A stretch of DNA of 36,562 nucleotides, from positions 1-36,562 of the forward strand of contig JABSQP010000020.1 of assembly GCA_013215815.1 (NCBI GenBank). Reading direction: 5' to 3'. The notes beneath the pieces are model-generated. The model had not been told where the DNA came from and did no database searches. It saw nothing but the letters and a program-made list of their open reading frames with translations. The translations under genes were made by a program, and so were the position numbers. Positions 1 through 6,504 of this stretch are shown here, one piece after another. Position 1 is the first letter of the stretch; each line of letters begins with the position of its first letter. Source of the stretch: Alphaproteobacteria bacterium (lineage in GTDB: Bacteria; Pseudomonadota; Alphaproteobacteria; Micavibrionales; Micavibrionaceae).

Positions 1-309
1 GAAGAACCCAAAAAAAATTATGGCGCGGGTGGCACAATGACAGGCAAGAAATATATGTTGTCTTTAACATTTAATGCACCTGAAGAGTCTTTTAATGATC
101 CATCTGAATATCTATTCCAAGGTAAAAGTGTCGATGATTTATTTTTTCCCATGCATATGAATTTTCGTTTTTTTGGCATGGAACCATTGGAAACATTTTC
201 TTGTTACGACGTGATGAAAAACGCCAACATCGAAGAAGACTTCAAACGTTTTGACACCCACTTGGAAAAAACTTTTCCAACATCTAACCCTATGAAAGAA
301 GCGAGCTAA
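1..309 (+). CDS. mdaB: MdaB-like NAD(P)H:quinone reductase, C-terminal part (cut by window start)
   Basis: Frame 1 is open from the first base, so this is the C-terminal part (102 codons visible) of a gene that starts outside the window. The visible residues follow the C-terminus of the MdaB / flavodoxin-like NAD(P)H oxidoreductase family: a YGAGG stretch, then [13 protein letters not shown], then a short loop leading to [12 protein letters not shown] and [11 protein letters not shown]. Family members are cytosolic flavoproteins that reduce quinones by two electrons. An internal ATG at 37 could be mistaken for the start, but the upstream codons match the family too, so it is not the real one. 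The stop lies 2 nt before the next ATG, so the gene is probably co-transcribed with the peroxiredoxin-like gene, which gives a small redox-defence unit. The flavin-binding N-terminus cannot be checked here. Confidence 0.85.
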   Translation, partial: EEPKKNYGAGGTMTGKKYMLSLTFNAPEESFNDPSEYLFQGKSVDDLFFPMHMNFRFFGMEPLETFSCYDVMKNANIEEDFKRFDTHLEKTFPTSNPMKEAS

Positions 310-311
310 AA

Positions 312-842
312 ATGACACAAACAAAACTAGCAGCAGGAGATGCTTTTCCTAAGATCACCGTAAAATCACTTGAAGGTGATGATATTACTTTGGGACAACC
401 AAAAGAAGGCACGGATTGGCAAATGATTATTGTTTACCGTGGTCGCCATTGCCCTCTTTGCACAAAATACCTAAACCAATTAGAAGGATACAAAGAAAGA
501 CTCTTTGCCAATAAAGTTGACTTAGTCGCAGTATCTGCAGACAGTAAAGAGCAACTTGAAAGTCAGTTAAAGAAACTCGATATTAGCTATCCAATATATT
601 ACGAGCTTTCACTTAAACAAATGGAGACGTTGGGCGTTTATATTTCTGTACCTCGCTCCGAGAAAGAAACCGACCATAATTTTGCTGAACCGGGGTTATT
701 TGTTGTGAACGAAAAAGGAAATTTGCATGTTGTCGATATATCTAATAATCCATTTGTTCGTCCAGAATTAGAAGCTCTTGCGTCAGGTTTGGAATGGATT
801 AGAAACCCTGATAACGATTACCCAATTCGGGGAACATACTAA
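312..842 (+). CDS. Peroxiredoxin-like AhpC/TSA family protein
   Basis: A 176-aa protein with a thioredoxin-fold AhpC/TSA layout. The N-terminal GDAFPKITVKSLEG is the typical beta-hairpin. It is followed by IIVYRGRHCPLC, which puts a CxxC pair at Cys47 and Cys50, then VAVSADSKEQLE and a C-terminal GLFVVNEKGNLH strand. The RGxxCPxC form belongs to the peroxiredoxin-like branch, where the first Cys would be the peroxidatic residue and the second could resolve it. The likely role is thiol-dependent reduction of peroxides in the cytosol. It starts 2 nt after the mdaB-like stop, so the two are probably translated together. The natural electron donor cannot be told from sequence. Confidence 0.85.
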   Translation: MTQTKLAAGDAFPKITVKSLEGDDITLGQPKEGTDWQMIIVYRGRHCPLCTKYLNQLEGYKERLFANKVDLVAVSADSKEQLESQLKKLDISYPIYYELSLKQMETLGVYISVPRSEKETDHNFAEPGLFVVNEKGNLHVVDISNNPFVRPELEALASGLEWIRNPDNDYPIRGTY

Positions 843-861
843 TATTATTCTGCACAGAAGC

Positions 862-884
862 GCGCCAGACTAACGGTCTGGCGC
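862..884 (+). terminator. Hairpin downstream of the peroxiredoxin-like gene
   Basis: Perfect 9-bp inverted repeat GCGCCAGAC / GTCTGGCGC with a 5-nt loop, 19 nt after the stop codon. The 3' flank is not U-rich, so it may be a transcript-end stabiliser rather than a full intrinsic terminator. Confidence 0.45.
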
Positions 885-927
885 CTAGTTACCCTCACAA
901 CATTTAGTACTTACTATAAAAAATGAA

Positions 928-957
928 CCACAATATATTGTGGCGTTTTGTTGTGTT
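928..957 (+). terminator. Palindrome with T-rich tail, probable terminator
   Basis: CCACAATATATTGTGG (928-943) is a perfect 16-bp palindrome that can fold as a 6-bp stem with a TATA loop. It is followed by a T-rich tract (CGTTTTGTTGTGTTTT). This is a second and better terminator candidate after the mdaB/peroxiredoxin unit. It could also be a protein-binding palindrome. Confidence 0.45.
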
Positions 958-1035
958 TTACCAAGTGTTACCCTACTTTTGAAATTGGAATGTTACCCTG
1001 AACATTTGCGAACACTTGGAAAGTGGCTGTGATCT

Positions 1036-1122
1036 TGGTGCGGGTGGTCGGACTCGAACCGACACGTCCGTAAGGACACCAGATTTTGAGTCTGGCGCGT
1101 CTACCAATTCCACCACACCCGC
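1036..1122 (-). tRNA. tRNA-Leu (anticodon CAA)
   Basis: Read on the minus strand, the gene starts GCGGGTG and ends CACCCGC-A-CCA, so the acceptor stem is a perfect 7 bp and the CCA end is encoded (1036-1038). The anticodon stem CCAGA/TCTGG encloses loop CTCAAAA, giving anticodon CAA, which reads UUG leucine. A long variable arm (TGTCCTTACGGACG) marks it as a class II tRNA, and the T arm contains GGTTCGAGTCC. Length is 87 nt with CCA. Two open frames that cover this stretch are only shadows of it. Confidence 0.97.
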
Positions 1123-1151
1123 ATAGATATGCCAAAAGGCTAGACAGGTGT

Positions 1152-1180
1152 GTTTTATCCACCATTTCTTCAAAAATCAA
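1152..1180 (-). promoter_or_regulatory. Candidate promoter of tRNA-Leu
   Basis: On the minus strand, TTGATT (1180-1175) and TAAAAC (1157-1152) are 17 bp apart. Transcription would start about 20-25 nt before the mature tRNA. The -10 matches consensus only in part. Confidence 0.35.
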
Positions 1181-1223
1181 GCCCGCTTGCATGAAAGTGT
1201 AAAAAAAGCCATAGTCCAGCCCT

Positions 1224-1844
1224 ATGAGCATACGATCCCTTTCCCATTTACTGGACGATATACGCGAACAGGTGAAAGACGAGACAGTCTCTCTGGCGCA
1301 ATTGCTGGAGATGTTTCATGAGCGCGGGTTTGGCTTCTTTCTCTTTCTTTTTGCACTTCCGGCGGCACTTCCTATGCCGGCGATTGGCATTAATGCGATT
1401 ATTGCCTTGCCCCTGCTCCTTTTAACGGCGCAACAAGCGCTGGGCCGCCATACGATTTGGATCCCTCAAAAAATGAGTGCGAAGACAATCTCGCAAAAGC
1501 GCATTTATGGCTTTGTCGATGGCGCGCGTCCATGGATTAAGCGTTTAGAATTTTTCATTCGCCCGCGCCTTGGCTTTATCACACAAGGTGTCTTTTCGAA
1601 CATCATTGGTGCGATGGGTTTTATCATGGCATTGGCTGTTTCTATTCCTCTACCACTCACCAATACGGTTCCTGCCTTTGGTATTGCCTTGATGTCTGTT
1701 GGAGTGCTGATGCGCGATGGATTGGCTGTTATCGCCGGGGCACTCATCGGTTTGGCATGGGTAACCCTACTCACTGTCTTCATGATTTACTTTGGAACTG
1801 AAGGCATTGATATGATTAAAGAATTCATCAAATCACTTTTTTAG
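1224..1844 (+). CDS. exoD: ExoD family membrane protein
   Basis: A 206-aa integral membrane protein of the ExoD (exopolysaccharide synthesis) family. The N-terminal cytosolic part (SLSHLLDDIREQVKDE ... VSLAQLLEMFHERGFG) is the family signature. It is followed by the hydrophobic segment FFLFLFALPAALPMPAIG, another at NAIIALPLLLLTAQQALG, and two more helices in the C-terminal half (FSNIIGAMGFIMALAVSIPL and GIALMSVGVLMRDG onward). ExoD was named from rhizobial mutants altered in exopolysaccharide and alkali sensitivity; its biochemical action is not known. The start lies about 100 bp from the divergent tRNA-Leu. No clear Shine-Dalgarno sequence is visible before the ATG. Confidence 0.85.
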   Translation: MSIRSLSHLLDDIREQVKDETVSLAQLLEMFHERGFGFFLFLFALPAALPMPAIGINAIIALPLLLLTAQQALGRHTIWIPQKMSAKTISQKRIYGFVDGARPWIKRLEFFIRPRLGFITQGVFSNIIGAMGFIMALAVSIPLPLTNTVPAFGIALMSVGVLMRDGLAVIAGALIGLAWVTLLTVFMIYFGTEGIDMIKEFIKSLF

Positions 1845-1899
1845 AAGGTTTTAAGTGCCTGCTGCGTATAAAGAGTACGAACTAAGCGAGGGCATAAAC

Positions 1900-2733
1900 A
1901 TGAAAACACTTCTCATTGGGATGATCACTTACGGCATTATTGCTGCTGGCTTTAGTCACCCTGCAAGGGCTGTTCATAAAACTGAAAGATCTTACGGCTC
2001 TTTAGAGGCGCAAAAGTTAGACATCTACAAACCTCGACTTGTTAAAGCCGATACTCCGGTCATCATCTACGTTCATGGTGGCGGCTGGCATATAGGATCA
2101 AAGAATAACGTCGGTCATAAGGCAGAAGCGTTTACAAAAGAGGGATATGTTTTTGTAAGTGTTGAATACCCTCTCTTACCTGACAGTACAGTCGAGCTAC
2201 AAGCAGAAAGCATCGCTCAAGCCGTTGCTTTTGTGAAAGATAAATCAACCAGTAAAGCCCCTCTATATCTCATGGGGCACTCTGCAGGCGGGCACTTAAG
2301 CGCGCTTGTTGCGACCAACCCCGCCTACCTCTCTCTATTTGATCTAACGCCAGATGTTATCAGCGCCGTTATTCATGTTGATGGGGCAGCATTAAACCTT
2401 CCCAATAAAATCACAAAAAAACGCTCCGCTAAAAAAGACGACATGTACGATAAAACATTTGGAACGAATGAGCAGCGCTGGGAAGAGCTATCGCCTTATC
2501 ATAATTTAGAGGAACACTCTGAGACGCCCCCCTTTTTACTACTTACTGCGGATCAGCATAGGAAGGCTATCTCCGATGCAGCTATGTTCGCTGAGCTTTT
2601 AAAACGTAAAAACGTGTATCATCAAAACGTGATGATCAATGATAGAAACCATGCCTCAATTAATAAAAAATTCGGTGAAAGTTCAGATAAAGCATTTCAG
2701 GTGACTATAGATTTTATTCGCCAGCTTGATTAA
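1900..2733 (+). CDS. Secreted alpha/beta hydrolase, carboxylesterase type
   Basis: A 277-aa esterase of the alpha/beta hydrolase fold, exported by an N-terminal signal peptide (residues about 1-24, ending PARA). The oxyanion-hole motif HGGGW is at 59-63. The nucleophile is Ser128 in GHSAGGH, with likely acid Asp218 (LTADQH) and base His251 (DRNHAS). The HGGGW plus GHSAG pair is typical of hormone-sensitive-lipase and BD-FAE-like esterases. The start at 1900 is preferred over a GTG at 1855 because it has a GAGG 8 nt upstream and begins the signal peptide directly. The stop codon sits inside a perfect hairpin (2720-2739), and dsbB starts 9 nt later, so the two are probably one unit. The substrate is unknown. 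Confidence 0.85.
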   Translation: MKTLLIGMITYGIIAAGFSHPARAVHKTERSYGSLEAQKLDIYKPRLVKADTPVIIYVHGGGWHIGSKNNVGHKAEAFTKEGYVFVSVEYPLLPDSTVELQAESIAQAVAFVKDKSTSKAPLYLMGHSAGGHLSALVATNPAYLSLFDLTPDVISAVIHVDGAALNLPNKITKKRSAKKDDMYDKTFGTNEQRWEELSPYHNLEEHSETPPFLLLTADQHRKAISDAAMFAELLKRKNVYHQNVMINDRNHASINKKFGESSDKAFQVTIDFIRQLD

Positions 2734-2739
2734 GCTGGC
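2720..2739 (+). other. Perfect hairpin across the esterase stop codon, upstream of dsbB
   Basis: GCCAGCTT and AAGCTGGC pair perfectly (8 bp) around a GATT loop. The TAA stop (2731-2733) is partly in the loop and the dsbB ATG is 3 nt past the stem. There is no U-tract, so this looks like an intercistronic RNA structure rather than a terminator. Confidence 0.6.
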
Positions 2740-2742
2740 ATC

Positions 2743-3267
2743 ATGATATCGATAATTACAAAAATGCTGTCTTGTTCAAAATTGATGCCACCTCTTATGG
2801 CAGTCATATCAGCTTCTGCGCTTGGTATGGCATTAATGAGCCAATATGTTTTTGGCCTACAACCCTGTAATTTATGCGTCATACAGCGTTACCCTTACGG
2901 GATCGTTATTGCTCTTGGTATTATTGGCTTTTTTGTTGCGGGAAAATGTAAAAAAACCAGCACGGCAATCATGAGCCTTATAGGTATTACATTTTTAGCA
3001 AACAGTGTCATTGCCTTCTATCACAGCGGTGTAGAACTTAAATGGTGGCAGTCGTTTTTAGAAGGCTGCTCTGTACCAGAGCTTAGCGATAACATCGAAG
3101 AAATGATGGCACAAATTCAGGCAACGACAGAAGTTGTTCGCTGCGATGAAATTCCATGGGCTGACCCGATCCTCGGCTTATCGATGGCAAATTATAATGT
3201 GGTGTTTTGTTTGGGTTTGGGAATAATCGCGCTTATCTCAGCGCGTCTTATCTGGAAGAAAGCGTAG
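2743..3267 (+). CDS. dsbB: Disulfide bond formation protein DsbB
   Basis: A 174-aa inner-membrane protein with the DsbB plan: four transmembrane helices and two periplasmic loops, each with a cysteine pair. The first pair is Cys42/Cys45 in the motif PCNLCVIQRYPY. The second is Cys109 (LEGCSVPEL) and Cys134 (VVRCDEIPW). Members reoxidise the periplasmic thiol oxidase DsbA and pass the electrons to ubiquinone. The QRYPY sequence after the first pair is typical of the family. No dsbA lies in the window. The start has no obvious Shine-Dalgarno sequence; an ATG at 2764 is an alternative. The upstream esterase is an exported protein but its cysteine content gives no sign that it is the specific client. 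Confidence 0.9.
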   Translation: MISIITKMLSCSKLMPPLMAVISASALGMALMSQYVFGLQPCNLCVIQRYPYGIVIALGIIGFFVAGKCKKTSTAIMSLIGITFLANSVIAFYHSGVELKWWQSFLEGCSVPELSDNIEEMMAQIQATTEVVRCDEIPWADPILGLSMANYNVVFCLGLGIIALISARLIWKKA

Positions 3268-3278
3268 TTGTTGGAAGC

Positions 3279-3401
3279 TTAAGCCCCCAACAACGTCATA
3301 AAACCGCTAAAGCCCATAAAGAGCGTGCCGTAAAATAAGTAAAAACCAATGGACTGTTTCAACGTCCGTTGCTTTTCAAAATTGAAAAGATCGTCAAACA
3401 T
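3279..3401 (-). CDS. Small membrane protein, 40 aa
   Basis: A short open frame on the minus strand. It starts MFDDLFNFEKQRTLKQ, a charged amphipathic N-terminus, and continues into a single hydrophobic segment SIGFYLFYGTLFMGFSGF ending in MTLLGA. That is the shape of a single-pass small membrane protein. A weak GGGA lies about 8 nt before the ATG. It lies in an otherwise empty interval between dsbB and a strong terminator and has good amino-acid composition, so it may be real. I do not recognise the family. Confidence 0.5.
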   Translation of the reverse strand: MFDDLFNFEKQRTLKQSIGFYLFYGTLFMGFSGFMTLLGA

Positions 3402-3504
3402 GACTTTATTCCCGTCTCTAAAATGTAATTATCGAAAGTAATAAACACGTCAAAACGAAACAAGTCAAGGGTTTTTGCGGGTTTCAGGAGATTCTGAGAA
3501 TAAT

Positions 3505-3539
3505 AAAAAGGGCGGAGAGAGAACTCCCCGCCCTTTTTT
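3505..3539 (-). terminator. Strong intrinsic terminator
   Basis: AAAAAGGGCGG (3505-3515) pairs with CCGCCCTTTTT (3528-3538). The A/T flanks make it work in both directions. It ends the minus-strand membrane-protein gene whose stop is at 3558 and shields the small gene at 3279-3401. Confidence 0.87.
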
Positions 3540-3557
3540 AATTTTTAGCTTCTAAAT

Positions 3558-3908
3558 CTACTTCTTGATTGTTGTCAGTATTGCTACTGGGATCAGACCA
3601 ATCATCACATCAGTTGTGTATGAAAGGTACACAGCAACAACAGTTAACAACACAGAAAAGATGTCGCTTGTTAACTTGCGGCTAGTTAAAATCAATCCAG
3701 ACACCATCAGAACGAACATTGTTCCGATTAATGTATGAATGTCACTTCCGACGAAGAAAGTACCGCCACCTTCAACAACGCCAACTAGTCCTAGAAAATG
3801 AACTAATGTAGTCGATATACCGACTAACAGCGTTAGTGAGATGACGTAGAACCAAAAAGCTCCAACCGTCGAACGTGTATGACCTACGTCTAAGATTTTA
3901 TCTAACAT
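3558..3908 (-). CDS. Small integral membrane protein, unknown function
   Basis: A 116-aa protein made of three to four hydrophobic helices: FWFYVISLTLLVGISTTLVH, then a short GVVEGGGTFFVGSDIH loop, then TLIGTMFVLMVSGLILTS, then DIFSVLLTVVAVYLSYTT and a last short VMIGLIPVAILTTI. The start is fixed by a consensus AGGAGG (3920-3915) that ends 6 nt before the ATG at 3908; a TTG at 3914 touches the Shine-Dalgarno sequence and is not possible. The strong ribosome site and a dedicated terminator suggest it is well expressed. I do not recognise the family. It follows the HNH gene by about 50 bp on the same strand. Confidence 0.75.
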   Translation of the reverse strand: MLDKILDVGHTRSTVGAFWFYVISLTLLVGISTTLVHFLGLVGVVEGGGTFFVGSDIHTLIGTMFVLMVSGLILTSRKLTSDIFSVLLTVVAVYLSYTTDVMIGLIPVAILTTIKK

Positions 3909-3959
3909 GTGCAACCTCCTTTGTTTGCGTTAGAATTAACTGAAACAACGTCCCGATTA

Positions 3960-4538
3960 TTAATCTTCGAGTGGGCTGTCCCAGTACAGAAAATCCCCCC
4001 AGCTTTCATGTAAGAAATTTGGAGGAAACTTTCGTCCCGTTTCCTGGAGTTCATATATAGACGGCTGCTTTGGTTCCTTGAACGGATGCATATCACACTC
4101 GTGTGGCATCTTTGCACCCTTTCGGGTGTTACAAGGTTTGCAGGACGCTACAATATTGTCCCAGGATGTCTTTCCACCACGCGATCTTGGGATCACATGG
4201 TCAAATGTTAGTTGGTTCGTTTTAAATGGCTTTGTGCAGTACTGACACGTCCAGCCATCGCGTAAAAATAGATTAAATCGTGTAAATGCAGGTGATTGGG
4301 ATAAAGGAACGTAATCCTTTAAAGCAAGCACGCTTGGCAATTTGAATTCTTGTGTAGGAGAGTGAATAACGCGGTCATACTCAGATAAAACAGTAACACT
4401 ACCTCGAAAAATGGCCTTAACAGCTTCCTGCCAAGACCACAACGACAACGGAAAGTAACTCAGCGGCCTATAGTCGGCATTCAGTATAAGAGCTGGGCAG
4501 CTCTCAAGCGCTGGTATTGTGACATTATCGCCTTGCAT
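3960..4538 (-). CDS. HNH endonuclease family protein
   Basis: A 192-aa protein. The N-terminal half (ALILNADYRPLSYFPLSLW ... WQEAVKAIFRG) is the conserved lead-in of the widespread chromosomal HNH family. The C-terminal half holds a zinc-stabilised HNH fold: Cys98-x2-Cys101 (CQYC), DHV at 113-115 with the catalytic His114, Asn128 in WDNIV, and Cys133-x2-Cys136 (CKPC). Such single-copy chromosomal HNH proteins are common in alphaproteobacteria, and their physiological target is not settled. A Shine-Dalgarno AAAGGAGA lies about 9 nt before the ATG. A good sigma-70-like promoter and a leader hairpin precede it. It is not part of a restriction or homing element here: no methylase, intron or inverted repeats are seen. 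Confidence 0.9.
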   Translation of the reverse strand: MQGDNVTIPALESCPALILNADYRPLSYFPLSLWSWQEAVKAIFRGSVTVLSEYDRVIHSPTQEFKLPSVLALKDYVPLSQSPAFTRFNLFLRDGWTCQYCTKPFKTNQLTFDHVIPRSRGGKTSWDNIVASCKPCNTRKGAKMPHECDMHPFKEPKQPSIYELQETGRKFPPNFLHESWGDFLYWDSPLED

Positions 4539-4581
4539 GGTGTCAATCTCCTTTCATGCGTTTTAACCCAGGTTCCGGGGG

Positions 4582-4614
4582 GAGATCTTCAAGGTAGGAC
4601 GTAAGGAAGACCTC
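4582..4614 (-). promoter_or_regulatory. Leader hairpin of the HNH gene
   Basis: In the transcript from the promoter at 4631-4659, GAGGUCUUC (4614-4606) pairs with GAAGAUCUC (4590-4582): 9 bp with one G-U pair and a 15-nt loop. It sits about 45 nt before the HNH start codon. Its role is unknown. Confidence 0.45.
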
Positions 4615-4630
4615 GCCTGCTCTATCTCTA

Positions 4631-4659
4631 ATTATACCGTAAAAAAGGCAGTTAACCAA
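4631..4659 (-). promoter_or_regulatory. Sigma-70-type promoter of the HNH gene
   Basis: Minus strand: a perfect -10 TATAAT (4636-4631) and a partial -35 TTGGTT (4659-4654) with the ideal 17-bp spacer. Transcription would start near 4624, leaving a leader of about 85 nt before the HNH gene. The rest of the gap to 4805 is AT-rich and shows no gene. Confidence 0.6.
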
Positions 4660-4805
4660 CGCAAACCCGCAGAAAATCGGGGCACAGCCATGCACTTAAA
4701 GCATAACATTAAGAATTATGGCAATTTCTCAGGGGGTTAAGAGTAATAAAATTACAAAGAATTTTGTTTAAGTTTTTGGCACAAAATGCTGATTTTAATA
4801 AAAAA

Positions 4806-5483
4806 TTAACCAAATACTGACTGCAGGAAGGCTAAACCGGCCTCAACTCCGTCATTATCAATGCCATGCCCTAAAAACTTTGTTTCATGGCCGCTTACAT
4901 CATAGCCATTACGCTCTAATATCTCTTTTGAGGCATAATATGATTCGATCGGAACCACATCATCAGAAGTACCATGAATGAGGCAAACAGGAATTTTGTG
5001 CGCATTTTCCAGCCCATCATCGTCAATAACACCGCCTGAATAAGCTAAAACGCCTGCTATTTTGCCACTACGGCGTGGCCCGTTATGAAGCGCCATCATT
5101 GCACCTTGAGAAAAGCCAACAAGGGCCAAATCAGCGTTCGCCAAGCCGTATTCCATGAGAACTTGATCCAAATACTCGTCTAAAGGCGGACGTGCCTTCC
5201 GAACACCTTCTAAATATTTGGATGCGTCCTTCACTTGCAAGCCATCTAACGCATCATCCGATAAAAGAGAAAACCACTGATACCCATCCGGTGATGGCAT
5301 CTCACACGGTTCGGGCGCATCGGGGGAAATAAAGATTGTATCTGGTAAAGCGCGCTCCCAATAAGGAACAAGCGACATCAAATCCTGCCCGTTTGATCCA
5401 TAGCCGTGTAATAGCACGACAACCTGCTTAGGCTTCTCTTCCGATGTCCATTTACTGCGATATGTGTTTAGACTCAATGACAT
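4806..5483 (-). CDS. Phospholipase/carboxylesterase family serine hydrolase
   Basis: A 225-aa cytosolic alpha/beta hydrolase of the phospholipase/carboxylesterase (abhydrolase_2) family. The motif LLHGYGSNGQDL (HGYGS at 26-30) forms the oxyanion region. The nucleophile is Ser125 in GFSQGA, the acid is Asp174 or Asp175 in HGTSDDVVP, and the base is His206 (FLGHGI). These residues appear in the expected order, and PDAPEPCEM with GYQWF matches family strands. Members hydrolyse short acyl esters; the natural substrate is not known. No signal peptide is present. The ATG at 5483 lacks a Shine-Dalgarno sequence, and the gene is divergent from the iron permease, whose Fur box lies 80 bp upstream. Confidence 0.85.
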   Translation of the reverse strand: MSLSLNTYRSKWTSEEKPKQVVVLLHGYGSNGQDLMSLVPYWERALPDTIFISPDAPEPCEMPSPDGYQWFSLLSDDALDGLQVKDASKYLEGVRKARPPLDEYLDQVLMEYGLANADLALVGFSQGAMMALHNGPRRSGKIAGVLAYSGGVIDDDGLENAHKIPVCLIHGTSDDVVPIESYYASKEILERNGYDVSGHETKFLGHGIDNDGVEAGLAFLQSVFG

Positions 5484-5562
5484 AGGGGCAATTTACACAA
5501 TTTGTGGCCAAAAACGAGCGTATTTTTGTGATTTTCCCCTTGCTTCTCCCCAGCAAACAAAT

Positions 5563-5587
5563 AATAATGAGAACCATTCTCATTATT
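5563..5587 (+). promoter_or_regulatory. Fur-type iron box
   Basis: A perfect palindrome with arms AATAATGAGAA and TTCTCATTATT around CCA. It closely matches the Fur box pattern of AT-rich NAT repeats. It overlaps a TTGACT (5586-5591) that could be the -35 of the FTR1 gene, so iron-dependent repression is expected. Alphaproteobacterial Irr or Mur could bind instead. Confidence 0.78.
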
Positions 5588-5659
5588 GACTTTAGTCAAG
5601 GGCTTTAGTTTAGCCCTATGCAGAATAGATAAACCGATTCTAAAAAAGGAAATAAACAG

Positions 5660-6445
5660 ATGCTAGAAACATCCATCATCGTATTTCGTGAAGGGCTTGA
5701 AGCCTTTCTTATAATCGCCATTATTCTGGCGTACCTTGTACGCACCGGTAAAACGAACCTTATGAAACCTGTTTTCTTTGGGATTGGTGCAGCTATCCTC
5801 CTAAGCGCGACTACCGCATGGCATATCGCAGAAATGGCCGAAGACCCGTTTATGGAGGGTATCCTTGCTTTGACTGCTGGCGCTTTGGTTGCCACGATGA
5901 CGTATATGGTCATGAAGAATGCTAAAAACATCCCTGCTAAAATCAACGAGAAGATTGAAGCACAAGCCTCCAAAACAGGAATGGCCGCTATCTTTGGTAT
6001 GTTCATTTTTACTGTCGTAATGATTGCCCGTGAAGGCATGGAAACAGCCATGATGCTTGGTGCCTTATCAAGTAATATTGCTGTTTCTGAGATCTTAATG
6101 GGCGCAGTTATTGGCATTACTGGTGTTATGATGATTGCGTACCTCTGGAAAACGCAATCACAGAAAATCAACCTGCGCCTATTCATGCAAGTAACTGGTA
6201 TCTTCTTGATGCTCTTTTGTGCGCACCTATTCCTATACGGCTTCCACGAACTTACCGAGGTAAGCGCTGTCCCATTCATTGATAACTTCTACTGGCACAC
6301 TGTTACCGAGCCTCTAGAACCAAGTGAGCCAATTGGTAAGTTAATTACAGTATCTCTATTAGCCATTCCTTGTGGTTGGCTATTCATCGGCTACGTCAAA
6401 GAACGTATGAGCCAAAAGGAAGCTGTTCAAGCCTCTGCTGAATAA
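5660..6445 (+). CDS. FTR1 family iron permease (EfeU-like)
   Basis: A 261-aa polytopic membrane protein with seven likely transmembrane helices. It carries the two iron-binding REXXE motifs of the FTR1/EfeU family: REGLE at 10-14 in the first helix and REGME at 124-128 in the fourth. Members import iron, usually after oxidation or together with the periplasmic partners EfeO and EfeB, which are not found next to it here. A Shine-Dalgarno AAGGAA lies about 9 nt before the ATG. The perfect Fur-type palindrome upstream supports induction under iron limitation. An intrinsic terminator follows the stop, directly before the LpxR-family gene. Confidence 0.93.
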   Translation: MLETSIIVFREGLEAFLIIAIILAYLVRTGKTNLMKPVFFGIGAAILLSATTAWHIAEMAEDPFMEGILALTAGALVATMTYMVMKNAKNIPAKINEKIEAQASKTGMAAIFGMFIFTVVMIAREGMETAMMLGALSSNIAVSEILMGAVIGITGVMMIAYLWKTQSQKINLRLFMQVTGIFLMLFCAHLFLYGFHELTEVSAVPFIDNFYWHTVTEPLEPSEPIGKLITVSLLAIPCGWLFIGYVKERMSQKEAVQASAE

Positions 6446-6471
6446 ACTTTCGATCAATAAACCATGTCTTG

Positions 6472-6503
6472 TGTAGCGGGATCATTCCCGCTACAAGCTT
6501 TTT
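6472..6503 (+). terminator. Intrinsic terminator between FTR1 and LpxR-family genes
   Basis: TGTAGCGGG (6472-6480) and CCCGCTACA (6487-6495) form a perfect 9-bp stem around ATCATT, followed by AGCTTTTT. It ends 1 nt before the ATG of the next gene, so readthrough is the only evident way for an upstream promoter to reach that gene. Confidence 0.82.
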
Positions 6504-6504
6504 G

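Noticed and set aside
862-1122. A shared GCGCCAGACT between the hairpin at 862 and the tRNA anticodon arm, as a possible attachment site
   Set aside because: Identity is only about 10 bp and is explained by both being stems; there is no integrase or duplicated tRNA 3' end.
968-1231. Two minus-strand open frames over the tRNA-Leu
   Set aside because: They translate the tRNA itself (for example CGGIGRRARLKIW and VVELVDAPDSKSG, well-known false products of tRNA-Leu).
5605-6279. 224-aa frame antisense to FTR1
   Set aside because: The antisense of a hydrophobic gene often stays open; its residues show no family pattern while the plus strand has clear REXXE motifs and a ribosome site.
6469-6504. 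Upstream TTG start for the LpxR-family gene
   Set aside because: It would place 12 extra residues, coded by the terminator stem, before a perfect signal peptide.
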